Of a DNA stretch of 64,000 nucleotides, positions 47,359 through 58,867 are shown piece after piece. The position numbers and the translations under genes were made by a program. The notes under the pieces are model-generated. The model saw nothing but the letters and a program-made list of their open reading frames with translations, ran no database searches and was not told the DNA's origin. The stretch's first letter is position 1. Each line of letters opens with the position of its first letter. Source of the DNA: Helichrysum umbraculigerum (lineage: Eukaryota > Streptophyta > Magnoliopsida > Asterales > Asteraceae); NCBI GenBank assembly GCA_949592205.1, contig CATIUR010000005.1, forward strand, positions 137,661,277-137,725,276. Direction: 5' to 3'.

Positions 47359-48736
47359 AAGAAAAAAAGATAAGAATTTTAAAAAATGAACCAATCTATT
47401 CTCGCAATCTCGCATCATCTTAAAGGTGTACAGTTTTGTTTGTATTCAAACTTTAATCCCTAATTAAGTAATCATAATTGTTTATGTTTATTATATTCAT
47501 GAACATGTTGTAATATTATTTGTAAAATTTTATTATCGTTCTTTTTGCTCAATATGGTTTGATTGTGTATGTTGTTAACCAAATATAGTGGTTGTTCCAA
47601 CTTCGAATAATTAGTACTCGTAAGATACAAAAGAAGATAACTCTCTCCAAAACAAATTTTTAAGTCTAACATCGTGCTCGTAAGAACCAGTAACGAAGAT
47701 AAATGTGGTTTGTACTCGACTCGAACCCCAATATTATCGTACTATAATTTGAGTTAAACGAGATCGGACTCAAAAAGCTCTTTAACTTCTTGACTTGTTA
47801 ACACCCTTAGGTTTATACACATGTGTATTATGTACATTAATATTTGTTCAAATGACAACAAAAAAATGTCAAATAATTAAATTTACTTATAAAACACATC
47901 AAAACATGTAAAAATACATATATGTGTATGTGAACAATTTGGAATGTTTACACATAAAAAATATCTACGCCATTTTTTCTGAAATTTTTTTATATGAAAT
48001 AGTAAGTTCTTGAGTGTACTAATTATCTAAAATAATCCCAATCAAATAAAAGAATATAAAGGTTATAAATTCCATTAAAAGAATGCATCAAAAACTCACT
48101 AATAAGATGAGGGGGGAAAATCTTCTTGTGTAAACTGCATTTTTTGTCCTTGTGGTTGTCCAATTTCGCCAATATTATCCTTAAACATTTTTTTTCTATT
48201 TTTTCGTCCATGTGGTTGACTGATTTTGCAATTTTTATCCTTTTTACTAACTATAGTTAGTTTTCTCTGTTAATTCTGATGAAATGACCAAATTACCCTC
48301 ATCTTCTTCTCTAAACACTAAAATAACTAACCCTAATGCTCAACAAAAATCATCATTTCCTTCTTTTTTTCTCCATCTAATGCTCATTAAAAATCCTTTC
48401 CCGTTTACCTATTCATCATCATCAAAACCATAAACCCGAATTTAATCAGAAAATTACCCACTCAAATTAGTCAGATACACATACACAAAAACATAGATGC
48501 ATCAATTGGTATAAATTTATACATGATAAATAATTCTCAAGTCAAAACGTATTATTCACGGAATAAAACAAAAATTGTTACACACTCACCAAACACCGAT
48601 TTACTGAACCACCACCATCACCGCCGGCGACGGCGTACTGAACTAACACCATCTGCTGTTGAATCCGGCTAGAAAACGCCATCACCGGAATCTCCGAATA
48701 ATGAACAAATCTCCGGCACTTTCGTTTATTTTAGCT
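47359..48736. other. AT-rich spacer with a possible transposon remnant
   Basis: About 48125-48730 begins with a TGCATTTTTTGTCCTTGTGG-type sequence. It ends in a GC-richer CACCGCCGGCGACGG block like those found inside plant non-autonomous elements. No ends could be fixed and no gene is seen. Confidence 0.4.
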
Positions 48737-48907
48737 AGGGGTGAGCATGGGTCGGTTTGGGTCGGTTATGACCCTTAACCGAACCCAAAACCGAAATTTC
48801 GGTTATGAAAATTTCTTAACCGTTCGGTTTCGGTTAAATCGGTTATGGTTAATCGGTTTTTGGATAAAATTCGATTCGGTTATCGGTTAACCATCGGTTA
48901 ACCGGTT
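48737..48907. repeat. GGTCGGTT/AACCG repeat, left arm of an hAT-like element
   Basis: It starts CTAGGGGTGAGCATGGGTCG, like a hAT terminus. It continues with GGTTAATCGG/AACCG words until it meets P450-unrelated, ABC-transporter coding sequence at about 48908. Confidence 0.5.
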
Positions 48908-49226
48908 GGAAAAGAATCGAAGATCGTGTGTTCTCCATCAGTGGTGGTGGCAGCCATCATGCACGAAGCAGCCACCATTCTGTTGAAGATGAAGAGGCCT
49001 TGAAATGGGCGGCTTTGGAGAAACTATCAACATACAATCGATTACTAACCACTAACTTTACGCCTTATATTCAAGAGGATCAACAAGAAATTCCAACTGA
49101 TAAGTTGCTGTTGGATGTACGAGAATTTGACCCAAATGCTCGACAACAGTTCATTGACACAATCTTAAAGGTTGCTGAAGATGATAATGAAAGGTTCTTG
49201 AAAAAGTTCAGGGATCGTATTGATAA
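48908..49226 (+). pseudogene. PDR-type ABCG transporter, first-exon fragment
   Basis: The open frame reads WKRIEDRVFSISGGG and later EDEEALKWAALEKLSTYNRL, DVREFDPNARQQFIDTIL and NERFLKKFRDRID. This is the conserved N-terminal cytoplasmic region of full-size ABCG/PDR exporters of the plasma membrane. It ends at a good donor (AA then GTAAGT at 49227). The start codon and about 20 residues are missing because the left edge joins repeat DNA directly. No second exon is found before the retrotransposons. The fragment has no stop or frameshift and keeps coding character, so capture or truncation was recent. A full transporter would need about 1300 more residues. Confidence 0.85.
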
Positions 49227-49314
49227 GTAAGTCGCCTTCATCTCCAGAAACTTGCTAAATATATATAGTAACACAGGCAAAATGGGAAATAAGTAGATTA
49301 GCCTTTTGCTAGTT

Positions 49315-49318
<4 letters not shown>

Positions 49319-49397
<79 letters not shown>
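49319..49397. repeat. (AT)n microsatellite
   Basis: Long alternating AT abutting a foldback element. A shorter AT tract follows the element at 49776-49801. Confidence 0.95.
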
Positions 49398-49400
<3 letters not shown>

Positions 49401-49775
49401 GGAGGTTCAAATGAGAACCACTTTAAAGTTGAGAACTGTGAGAACCACAACGAATACGTGTTTGTTCACATGTGATTAACTTCAATCATATGTGAACATT
49501 GATGTACGTTTAATTGAAAAAGAAAAAAGTCAAAAAAAATTTTAAATTTACGTCTTAAAACGCATTTTAACCGATTTGTTCACATTATCGTTCACATGTA
49601 TTTTTTTTTGCGTTTTTCGATATGATTTTAAGATTTTTTTTGACTTTTTTCTTTTTCAATTAAACGTACATCAATGTTCACATATGATTGAGGTTAATTA
49701 CATGTGAACAAACACGTATTCGTTGTGGTTCTCACAGTTCTCAACTTTAAAGTGGTTCTCATTTGAACCTTCCCC
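49398..49775. mobile_element. Long-hairpin MITE in the PDR fragment's intron
   Basis: The left arm GGAGGTTCAAATGAGAACC and the right arm GGTTCTCATTTGAACCTTCC are inverted. Pairing continues inward for about 150 bp, through TTGAGAACTGTGAGAACC and TGAACATTGATGTACG. It sits in AT repeats, so a TA duplication fits but cannot be proven. Confidence 0.85.
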
Positions 49776-49801
49776 TATATATATATATATATATATATAT
49801 A

Positions 49802-49942
49802 TTAAGGCGGTTCGGTTCGGTTAATTTTAGTCGGTTTTAGGACGTTAACCATAACCATAACCGATTTAATCGGTTAATCGAAAATCAATAACCGAACCGT
49901 CGGTTAATGGTTTGGGTCGGTTAATGTGGGGCGGTTAATCGG
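49802..49942. repeat. CGGTT/AACCG repeat, second arm, cut by the LTR element
   Basis: Contains CGGTTCGGTTCGGTTAATTTT, AACCATAACCATAACCGATT and GGGTCGGTTAAT. These are the same word set as 48737-48907. It ends abruptly where the LTR begins at 49943. Confidence 0.55.
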
Positions 49943-51622
49943 TGTAACATCCCATTTTTAGGGCCTAAAAGTTTTAGGTATTTTAAATTGGTATTTAAAA
50001 TATAAATGGTTAAAAGAGCCACTAAATTTATTTTGACTAATAATTATTACTTGTTTTAAATTATCGAAGTTGATGGTAAAATAAAAATGTTTTAGATCAC
50101 GGGTATTTTCGGGTTCCAGGCAATAGAGTAATTAGTAGTATAAAAAAATTTGATGACTCATACGAGATATTAGTGAGGAGTCGACACCTCACCTATCCAT
50201 TTGACACCTAATCATCTCCACCTCCTAATTTACATCTAATTTCATTTAGCTTTCTCTCTCTCACTTTCACTTTAGAAAAACTCAGAGAACTAAAAAGAGG
50301 AAATCATTTATCAAGTGAATAAATCTCTGATTTTGATTGTTACATCCTTCATTATCATCTTGTCAATATTCCATAGTAAGTATTCTTAATTCCATTGAAT
50401 TATAATTTTTATTTGAGATTAATACTTGATAAAGTTTATAGTTTATGTATGAATATGGTTAGAATGTTTGATTCAAGGGTTTGTATGTTAATGATTGTTT
50501 GTTTCGTTATTGAAGTTTTTAAGCTTTTGTTAATTGTTAGAAATTTGTTATATGGAGCATGCTTTTGTGAGATTTAAATTGTGTGCATAAATGTGTGTTC
50601 CTTACTTAAAGATTGAAGTTGGTGGTTACTGTTTATGGCTTAGAGATCAGATAACTCAATTTATATTGTGATGGAAACTGTAGTAGCAAGTTAGTAGTTA
50701 ATATAAAATACAAGTGTCCATCAATTGAAGTACAGTAAAGAATCAAAGATAGTACGATATTTTGGTAAAGAGTTTCAGAAGAATCTTTAAGAGTTGTTGT
50801 TTATCTTTTAAAAGGTCATGATTGTAAATTTAAGTGCTTGACCATATGTGAAGCCACAAGGTTTGTGGTTTAATCTTCTAAACTCTAGCACCATCGTATC
50901 AATATCACTTTTACGTACTAGTAATAAATCATAACAGTGACTAAATTATAAGAAGGACATAGTGTGTCCTTTTGATTTCTTCTAGCTTATCGATTTTAAA
51001 CTTATTTAATACTTGTTGGATACTTGAAACTAAATGGAGATTGATTTAGTACTTGTTTAATTCATGATGCTAATTGGGAATTGATTAGATTATTAAACAT
51101 GATGTATACTACTAATAATTTTGATATGAAAAGGAGGTGATGTGTCCTAGTGTGTTCCATCAAGTTATTTAATATCTAATATAAATTCTAATTTGTCTAG
51201 TTCTAAGCTTATATAATAATTGTTATATAATAATATTGATTTCTAATTTGTATTGTGTATAACTTGGAGATTTATTGGAATAGTTGCTGACTTGTTATTA
51301 TTCTTGTTCTCAGATAATTAGAAGGCTCAGAAACATTAGACATCTGAGTAGAAATTCTGGTAATTGGTGAGTGGATCTCTAACTCTCAGGGTAACTTGGT
51401 GTAACGGATTCGGTTACAACAAGTGACCATGTTTTTATTATTATTGATTGTTTGTCATTTATATTACCTTGTGAATTGTGCATTTGTCGTATATGGTCAT
51501 CTGACGTATAAGGACTTTATTTGTGCATTAACATATATGGTCTTTGACGTATATGTGTATGAGAGGTCAACAGGGTTTGGGCTTATGGATTATTGTCGGG
51601 TCAACATAGGATCTTGGTACAT
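49943..51622 (+). repeat. 5' LTR of the gag-only element, left part
   Basis: Left 1.68 kb of the split LTR. It has words in common with the solo LTR at 17907-20105 (GAAGGCTCAG, GGTGAGTGGATCTCTAA, GGTTACAACAAGT). The small frames inside it are not genes. Confidence 0.85.
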
Positions 51623-52657
51623 AGATAGTCCCGTAATCACTATTAGTTAGTGATTTGGAATCTCAAAGTGTAAAGTTTAATTGTAGAAGGGGGGTTGAAT
51701 ACAATTTAAAACAATTTCAGATATTACCAAATGTTTCAGATTGTTTTAAATTAATTATCTATAACAGAGTATGACTGTATTGAAATAACAGATTAAAGAA
51801 CGACAAGTAATAGTAGCTGAAAGTGAATTGTATTGATTAAATTCACGAAGTGTTGAATGCGGAATGGATTAACCAAAGTTAATCCAATTCAAACACTTAG
51901 CTAAATGATTACAATGAAGAGTATTAACTACAGTGGACATACACGCTGATAGTTAACCTCGCTGAGTCTTAATATACACCTAGACAAACTAGTTCTCTGA
52001 CAAACAGAAGAACGGTGCATATGACGACTAGCCTCAATAGTACAAAACACTGAACTATTTATACTACAAGAGTTCCTAAAATATCGCCTACAAAATAGGA
52101 TCTTGGAAGGACACGTGTTGCTGCTTGATTGGTCCTGATCTCTGATAAACCGACATTCTGCGGGTCCCAATTCTGTTACCGCAAATATCTCGTTACCTTA
52201 AAACCAATCACTTGCTGCCACGTAATCTTTCGGGCATACTTCGAACTGGAACACTCTTGCTGATGTATAGATAAGTACAGTACTTTTTAGTACTGAATGA
52301 TTGAGAGGCTTTATTGAATAGTCACTGAATATGCAGCAATCCTCCTCACTCACTGCGAGCTAACATGCTCTTGTAGAATGAATTGAACAAAAGATCTTCA
52401 GTGACTAGCTGTTATTCTGGCAGTGACTTTTGCCTTTATTGATTTGAAGAAGTAATGCTCTCGCTGACGTAGATCAGCGACACACCAAGTTGAGCTTTAA
52501 ATCTTCCTCAGAATATCGAACAGAATGAATGACGATCAGCGAAACCTATCATTAGCAACAGCAGCTTCGATACAATCCATTTCTTCATTGAGTAGTGTAT
52601 AGTTGAGTTGGTCAGCGACCAGTGACTTCATTGTGGTCAGCGACCAGTGACTCAACA
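51623..52657 (-). repeat. Copia 3' LTR (left copy)
   Basis: About 1035 bp, nearly identical to 60570-61605. The internal end is CTCAACA followed by the purine tract (minus strand). The outer end reads AGATAGTCCC where the other LTR has TGATAGTCCC. Confidence 0.9.
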
Positions 52658-52668
52658 ATCTCCCCCTA
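52658..52668 (-). other. Copia polypurine tract
   Basis: On the minus strand the sequence reads AGGGGGAGAT directly before the LTR start TGTTGAG. This is the usual place for plus-strand priming. Confidence 0.75.
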
Positions 52669-52904
52669 AATGATTGTGATTGAAGCTCCCTAGACAAACT
52701 TGTTGCTGTGAAAGTTTATAGTCAGTGTTTAAGAATTTAAACATTCAGTGACTGTATACTTGTGATCCATTCATTTTTCTTTTTGGATTCTTTTGATATG
52801 ATCTGAGTTTTGCACTTTGGTTTTCTCAAAAACAAAATTAGGTTTCATTTAACTGTATATCATAAAGTAAATTTAGTTATAATAAACCTAATCTATTACA
52901 AGCT

Positions 52905-54986
52905 TCAATTTAAACACCCCCAAACTTCTTCTTCTTTTACGATGCCCAATTCACTCTGTAATTCATATTTGTCACTGGATGGCAGGAATCTGTACTGTCT
53001 AGCAAGCCCTTCTTCCATGATTGCTTTTCTCATAATTAAGTTCTTGGGAAGCACGCTGACTATTCTGATGAGATGTACAAGCTGCTCATGATCTATCTTT
53101 TCAAGTTCTGATTCTCTTTGGAAACACAGCTTTCCATTGAAGTCCCTGTAAACAATCCCTTTCTCACATTCAGTAACTTCAGTGCCCTCAACCCTTGGCA
53201 CTCCATCAGGAATTGACAGATTCTGTTTGCTGGTGTTTGGGATTCTGATAATTCTGTTGGTACCTGCCCTATACCTTGGACTTGGTGGCTGTACTATCTC
53301 CTCACCAAATATGATAGTGTCTTCTGGTCTAAGTAGCTGTAGATCCACCATTTTCTTGAACAATCTATCAATCTCAGCCAGAACTTCTTCCTTTGCAGCA
53401 CTTGAGGAGTGATTGATAGCAAGTCTAATTTCATTCCAATCTTCTCTATTAAGTTTACAGACTTGATCAAGATTGATTGCTTGAGAATCCAATCCTTTGT
53501 GGATAAGTAGCTGAGTTTGAGACTTGTTCTTAGGCTTCTTCAGGTAGACTTTTGTGATAGGAGCAGGGTTTGATCTTCCAACCATTCTGACAGCATATTT
53601 CTTTCTGTCAATCTCATCCAACATTTTATCAGCAGAGGTCTTTGCTCCCCCTTTCTTTTTCAACTTGCTGCCCTTTTTATTTGCACAAATCTCTTGTTGA
53701 AGATCAGATTCTTCAACATCTTGAAGGAGTTTAGACAGCCTATAGTCTTCACCTTCTTGCTTTCTTTTTAAGAAGATTTCTCTTTCTTTTTGAATGGCTT
53801 CATCTCCACTCAGCTTCAATAGATAAGCTCGATCAGAATCAGCTTGTTCTTTCAGCTTTCTCTTTCTTTCTTCTTCTTCTTCTTCATCTAGCTCAGCTTG
53901 AAATTTCAAAAGCATCTCCCTCTCATGCTTTCGCCTTTCTTTAATTTTTCTTACTATTCGCTGCTGTTCAGTTTCTTCATGATGAGAACTTTCTGAAGTT
54001 ACAACTGATGACAAAAGATGAGCAGGAACAGAAGAATCTGACTCTGTGATCTCAGATTGAGAGTGATGATGAGTTGTAGTAGTTGTTGCTTCTGTTGGAG
54101 TGGTGATAGTGGGAATTGAGATGGTGATCTGTGTGGTTGCTTTTGTGGTTGTGGTAATTGGTACATTTGTTGTTGCTGGAAGTGGGGTTGATGATCGTGT
54201 TTTTGCTGTTGTCTGGATTGTTGCTGATGTTTGGATTGTTGCTGATGTTTGGATTTCTATTGCTGGGGATGCCTCAGATATGACAGTGTCAGTATGAGGT
54301 TGCTGAATGATAGTTTTGAGATTGTGCATGGCGACTGCTATTTCTTCTTCAGAGAAGTTTATCTTTTTAGAAGAAATTAACTCTGATGTGGGAGACTCGC
54401 TGGTCCTTTTTCTTTTTATTAAAATAGAAGAGATTGGTAGCAGATCTTCCATTTGATCATCAGAGACTACTGGTTGCTGATCTTCTTGCTGATCTTCTAC
54501 TTGATCATCAGTAACCAGAATAGAAGAGATTAGTTGCTGATCTTCTTGCTGATCAGCTACTTGATCATCAGTGGCAACTAGTTGATGATCTTCCATCTGA
54601 TTAGCAACATCTTTTTCTTTCTTATCATTAGAACCAGCATCAGTGCCTTTTTCACTAGTCCCATCATTCTTGACTTCTTTATCAGCATCTTTATCAGCAC
54701 TATCTTGCATATCAGCATCATCCTTTTTCTTTTCATCACTTCCATTATTGCCATTATTGTCATCATCATCATCGTCATCTCCTTCATCCATATTCATATT
54801 GACAACATCATCTTCTTGTTGTTTATTCATCCATTCCCACCTCATCAGCTCAAAGCTTGCTGACTCCCCCATAACTCGTGCATTCTCATCAGCAGCCCAC
54901 TCTTTGACTAGATAGTCATACCTCCTTTGTTCATCAGGATGAAACTCAGGGAAAACACCTATCTCTCTTTCCTCAGTGACATCCAT
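52905..54986 (-). CDS. Copia extra (env-like) reading frame, C-terminal piece
   Basis: 693 aa, the largest open frame in the window. The N-terminal third is acidic and repetitive, with runs of Asp and repeated DDQVEDQQEDQQ-type words, followed by a Thr/Ser-rich stretch. The middle (about 330-470) is a highly charged Glu/Lys helical region likely to be a coiled coil. The C-terminal 220 residues are more globular (MVGRSNPAPITKVYL, LCFQRESELEKIDHEQLVHL) and end EVWGCLN. It lies in the same frame as the preceding 55047-56411 frame, separated by one TAG codon and 20 sense codons, so the two were or are one product. There is no signal peptide or clear membrane span. The function of such extra frames is not established. 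Confidence 0.6.
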   Translation of the reverse strand: MDVTEEREIGVFPEFHPDEQRRYDYLVKEWAADENARVMGESASFELMRWEWMNKQQEDDVVNMNMDEGDDDDDDDNNGNNGSDEKKKDDADMQDSADKDADKEVKNDGTSEKGTDAGSNDKKEKDVANQMEDHQLVATDDQVADQQEDQQLISSILVTDDQVEDQQEDQQPVVSDDQMEDLLPISSILIKRKRTSESPTSELISSKKINFSEEEIAVAMHNLKTIIQQPHTDTVISEASPAIEIQTSATIQTSATIQTTAKTRSSTPLPATTNVPITTTTKATTQITISIPTITTPTEATTTTTHHHSQSEITESDSSVPAHLLSSVVTSESSHHEETEQQRIVRKIKERRKHEREMLLKFQAELDEEEEEERKRKLKEQADSDRAYLLKLSGDEAIQKEREIFLKRKQEGEDYRLSKLLQDVEESDLQQEICANKKGSKLKKKGGAKTSADKMLDEIDRKKYAVRMVGRSNPAPITKVYLKKPKNKSQTQLLIHKGLDSQAINLDQVCKLNREDWNEIRLAINHSSSAAKEEVLAEIDRLFKKMVDLQLLRPEDTIIFGEEIVQPPSPRYRAGTNRIIRIPNTSKQNLSIPDGVPRVEGTEVTECEKGIVYRDFNGKLCFQRESELEKIDHEQLVHLIRIVSVLPKNLIMRKAIMEEGLARQYRFLPSSDKYELQSELGIVKEEEVWGCLN

Positions 54987-55046
54987 ATCTGATGAGTCAT
55001 TGTCAAAGGGAGTGTAATCCTTAGCATCATCATCTTCATTCTCCCC

Positions 55047-56411
55047 CTAAGCCTCAGAAACGAATTGAATGATCTCCTCAAGTCTAATGCAGATTTTCTG
55101 ATGATCTTCATGCATAGTTTCTAGACCAGAAATGGTTTCATGATGGTTGGAGATAATTTGTGGAAGCTCGCTGATAATTTTATCAGCATGAGTGATATAA
55201 TCCACAACAGAAGATGACATCGTTTTTTGTTTTTCATTGAGAGAGATTATTGCATCTTCATGTGTTTTGAGGCTGATTCTGGTGAATGATGCGAGATCAG
55301 TAAGAGACTTTGCATGAGTTTCCAAAAGTCGATAGTGATCTATTTCAGCATTTGCAATAAGAGAGACCTTTTCTTTGATAGAATCACTCCAATCTGGAAT
55401 GGATTCATAAGCTGCTGCAAGAGAGTGAACCTTATTAGTGAGATCAGTGAGTTTGCCAGTCAAAATCTCTCTGTCTTCAGTAAGCATCCGAATTTGTTGC
55501 TGTGAAGCAGCAATGTACTCAAGCAGCAATTTGTTTGTTGATGATGTGGTGGAAGTTGATGCTTTGTTGGTTGGTGATTTTTGAGTTGGATGGGAGATTG
55601 GTGGAATTGTTTGTGATTCAGATTGAATGTCAACATCTGGTTGAGATGGTTGATCATCAGCATGTTGAGCAATGTTATCACTGGAAATAGACATTTCATC
55701 TAATTCCCGAATGGGTGAAGTTATGAAATCAGCATGTGGTATAGTGGAGAAGGGTAGAGATGAAATAACAGTATCATCTGGTTGCTTATTCATCTTTGGA
55801 AGTGTAAGATCATAAGATCCATGTTGCTGATCAGAAGAAGATGAAGAAGTATCCATTGGTTGGGCTTCCTCAACATCATCAACTTGTGTTTTAGCTGATG
55901 GATCATTGGAAACAGAAAGGTCAACCTGTATCTCTCCCTGTGACTGGGGAGGGACATTGTCGGTCGGTGCAGTGAAAGATGAGAGTTGGCCCGGGTCTGT
56001 AGCCAGTGATGTGTCATCAGTAAAGAGTGTGTTAACACCCGCTGATGACACTAGCCCTTTGACTGAAACATCATCCTTTTGTGAGAATGATGAGTGGCTG
56101 ATGGGTTGACTCGATGGATGGGTGTGGGTTGCACCCGAATCACTGCTAACAATGGGTTGAGCCATTGTAGCTGTCTGTAGGCTTCCCTTTATAGAGTCAC
56201 TGGACTTTTGTGAGTCCAGTGAAGCAGTTTTAGGCATAGGTTGATCAAGAGTGCCCGCAGGGACTGAACGTTCAGTTGCTGCTTCACTCTTGGCGTCCTT
56301 AGACGTCTTTTTCTGACTCTGTCCCTGATCCTTTGATGTCAGGGACTTTAACTTGATTTTCTTAGGAGCAGTTGGTGGCTTTTGCTTTGGTGGTTGATCA
56401 GCAATGGTCAC
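55047..56411 (-). CDS. Copia extra (env-like) reading frame, middle piece
   Basis: 454 codons, probably not an independent gene. The first 280 residues are Ser/Thr/Gln/Asp-rich and look disordered, with an early basic KKIKLKSLTSK stretch. The last 170 are helical with heptad-like spacing (SQQQIRMLTEDREILTGKLT). The frame ends ...IIQFVSEA at a TAG (55047-55049), after which the same frame stays open for 2.1 kb. Upstream it joins 56423-57337 through a frameshift in a C6 run at about 56440-56445. Confidence 0.6.
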   Translation of the reverse strand: MTIADQPPKQKPPTAPKKIKLKSLTSKDQGQSQKKTSKDAKSEAATERSVPAGTLDQPMPKTASLDSQKSSDSIKGSLQTATMAQPIVSSDSGATHTHPSSQPISHSSFSQKDDVSVKGLVSSAGVNTLFTDDTSLATDPGQLSSFTAPTDNVPPQSQGEIQVDLSVSNDPSAKTQVDDVEEAQPMDTSSSSSDQQHGSYDLTLPKMNKQPDDTVISSLPFSTIPHADFITSPIRELDEMSISSDNIAQHADDQPSQPDVDIQSESQTIPPISHPTQKSPTNKASTSTTSSTNKLLLEYIAASQQQIRMLTEDREILTGKLTDLTNKVHSLAAAYESIPDWSDSIKEKVSLIANAEIDHYRLLETHAKSLTDLASFTRISLKTHEDAIISLNEKQKTMSSSVVDYITHADKIISELPQIISNHHETISGLETMHEDHQKICIRLEEIIQFVSEA

Positions 56412-56422
56412 TGGAGGTGTGA

Positions 56423-57337
56423 TCAGTGACGTGATCGATGGGGGGCAGAACCAGACGGATGTATAGCTTGTAAAGGCTGGGGTGCAAGTATCCCCTTTGG
56501 TTTCATAAAATCAGGGAGAAGCACAGTTGCAGTTTTACTAAAAATTTGACTTCCTATCAGAGTAGGTTCAAAACCTCTAAATGAAATCCTGTCATAGGAT
56601 TTAAATTGATCTTTAAAAATAAGTGAAAGGAACCTAGGATAAGAAACAAATTTTGCTCTGGTAGATTCACAGATTCTAGAAACAATATCATCAAAAATCA
56701 TACTTGCATAGTCAACTTTTAAGGAGTTGACCAGTGACCAGCTTAACTGTGCTTCTAGGGAGTTGAATTGATCATAACTCCTTGTTTTTGTGCCCAAAGA
56801 TTGAATAAAGTTTGAAAATAGGGCATTCCACACACCATCCATTTTAGATTTATGAACAGTAGAGTACTTACGATTTCCATTGCTATCCATAGTGTATTTG
56901 CAGTGAATCCCAGTAAGATTCACTATGCCTCCTTTGGCATCTTCTTTGTCAGGCAGTGGGTCGTAAGTATCGTGCTCAGGGAGTTGTAAAACAGTACGGA
57001 TGGTGTGTGCATAAATGATTATTTCTTGACCTCCGTTATCGATAAAACCTTTAAGTTGAGAGGTACTATTAACGATTGAGTGAGTACAGGTATACCAAAA
57101 CTCACTCAACCATTCTGGATTCATCTTTTCAGGGGATAATGTGAGATCAGGGAGAATAAAATGATTTTTCAGAAAAGTGATAATCTCTGCGTACTCTGCT
57201 TTAGGGCATGAAAGATTACCCAAATAATTTGCTTTTGGAACTGTAATGATATCATCTTCACCGACTGCAGGAGCTCGAAGAGCTTTGATATCTGCAGTGA
57301 CAGTGTATGAGTTGAGAAAATATTTTGATTTAGCCAT
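56423..57337 (-). CDS. Copia extra (env-like) reading frame, N-terminal globular piece
   Basis: 304 aa starting MAKSKYFLNSYTVTADIKAL. A folded, non-repetitive domain of about 280 residues contains WLSEFWYTCTHSIVNSTSQL and KFVSYPRFLSLIFKDQF. Its layout resembles the conserved domain I recall in hypothetical proteins encoded after pol in SIRE-like Copia elements of composites. This is memory, not a search. The frame ends prematurely at SAPHRSRH after losing one C in a C-run; with the other frame it would continue into 56411-55047. No enzymatic motif is recognised. Confidence 0.6.
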   Translation of the reverse strand: MAKSKYFLNSYTVTADIKALRAPAVGEDDIITVPKANYLGNLSCPKAEYAEIITFLKNHFILPDLTLSPEKMNPEWLSEFWYTCTHSIVNSTSQLKGFIDNGGQEIIIYAHTIRTVLQLPEHDTYDPLPDKEDAKGGIVNLTGIHCKYTMDSNGNRKYSTVHKSKMDGVWNALFSNFIQSLGTKTRSYDQFNSLEAQLSWSLVNSLKVDYASMIFDDIVSRICESTRAKFVSYPRFLSLIFKDQFKSYDRISFRGFEPTLIGSQIFSKTATVLLPDFMKPKGILAPQPLQAIHPSGSAPHRSRH

Positions 57338-58195
57338 TACAGAACCTTTGAAAATCGTAGATTAAACGTTTATTTTAGGATTTTGGAAATGCCAAAGGTT
57401 TTTCGAAAATTAGTAAAGTGTAAAAGTTTACAAGTTGCTGATTTGTAGGTTTAAATAGTACACTTTACTAATGATCGTGTGGCTAAGATGAAAACAACGT
57501 GGGCAGTCGTGGTGGAAGATGTAGAGGTGGAGAGGGTTATGATGGTGGTGCGTGGTGGCATTAATGGTGATGGGAGTGGTGTGCCGGAAAAAGTACGCTG
57601 ACGTAGGAAAAGAGTGTCAGAAGCGCGCGATTTTTCCGATATACCATAAAACATTTAATTTTGAAATCCGTTAAGTTAAATACACAAAGTACTAAATATA
57701 ACGAATGTTTTGTTGATTGAAAATCACCATTAAATGATATCTTCAGTGAGTTTGAAAGTTACTGAAGATACATAATCAATTTTCCTGATTTACCACAAAG
57801 AAAAATGGTCAAGAATAATAACATTGTTTCTTTATTTAGGCAAGGATGTAGTCTCGCTGGTTTAAACACAAATTAGAATACTGAATAAACCATAGAGATG
57901 TGATCATTTTATAAATAAAGAAAAAAGATTATTATTCTTGAATAAACCATAAAGAGATTTTTTTTTTATTTTATTTTATTTTTATTATTATTATTTTTTT
58001 TTTTTATTATTATAAGAAGATCATGAGTAAAGATTATGTTGTATATAAGTTGTATAACATATCATTAGATTGCTTCGTCACTGATTAAGTTACAACTTAG
58101 AATACTAACAAAATCAGCTTAGAAGAAATTAAATCACTGATATAAAACAGTATGACATCATAATAAATACTCATGAGATAAAATGAACTATATGA
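57338..58195. other. Copia internal gap where pol would be expected
   Basis: 858 bp between the gag 3' end and the extra frame. It is AT-rich, with long T/A homopolymer and TTA runs at about 57958-58015. There is no RT, integrase or protease motif in any frame. Confidence 0.7.
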
Positions 58196-58867
58196 TTAGT
58201 CCAATTGATGAACCCATCCAGAGATAGGTTCATAGTGACCAAGCGCTGGTTTTGGCTTCCACTGATTTGAATAAACTGTGTCTGAATGTTCACTGATGGT
58301 GTTTTGTTTTTCAAAAGGTAAAACAGAACATTCAGATGACACATGTTGCCTGTTGCCACATTTATAACACTTTTTGTTCAAAGAGCCGGTCTTTTTGGCT
58401 TTCTTCTTTTTAAGTTGCCGATCTGACACAATCACACAACTTTTCTTGCTGATTGTTACTTCTTGCATCTTTGACTTTAGGTCACTGATGGAAGTTGTCT
58501 CAGTGACAGATACAGTGTCCGAGAAGTTACTGATGATTGTTTGATTATCAGCGATAGTTTTGATGAAATGAGACGTTGCTGATGATTTGATAGTTTTCAA
58601 AATATTTATCTCATCATCATCATTTAAGACATCAGTATCTTCAGTGACCAACTTGCTTTTAGTAAAATAATTTGGTCGTGGCTCACTGAAGATGGAGATG
58701 GGTTCAAATACAGCTTCTGAAAAATTACCCTTGGGATCAAAAACAGGGTCAACCATTGTTGAATCAGCGAGGGATGCAGCATATTTATAATCTCCTCCCA
58801 AAATAGCTTTGACTTGTTTTGGAATTTGATTATTCACACAATGATTGACTTTATCATTTGACTTACA
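58196..58867 (-). pseudogene. Copia gag, C-terminal part after an in-frame TGA
   Basis: The frame is the same as 58868-59839 and is separated from it only by a TGA. It carries a second CCHC zinc knuckle (CYKCGNRQHVSSEC, spacing C-x2-C-x4-H-x4-C), preceded by a basic KKKKAKK run. It ends GWVHQLD. Protease or integrase sequence would normally follow, but the frame stops. Confidence 0.7.

Noticed and set aside
53640..53930. Helicase or kinesin-like identity for the charged helical region of the 693-aa frame
   Set aside because: Only Glu/Lys-rich coiled-coil-like composition is present; no P-loop or catalytic motif was found.
52810..56109. Plus-strand frames across the Copia internal region
   Set aside because: They are shadows of the long minus-strand frames.
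57451..57654. 67-aa minus-strand frame between gag and the extra frame as a pol remnant
   Set aside because: It contains no protease, integrase, RT or RNase H motif and is low-complexity Ser/Thr-rich.
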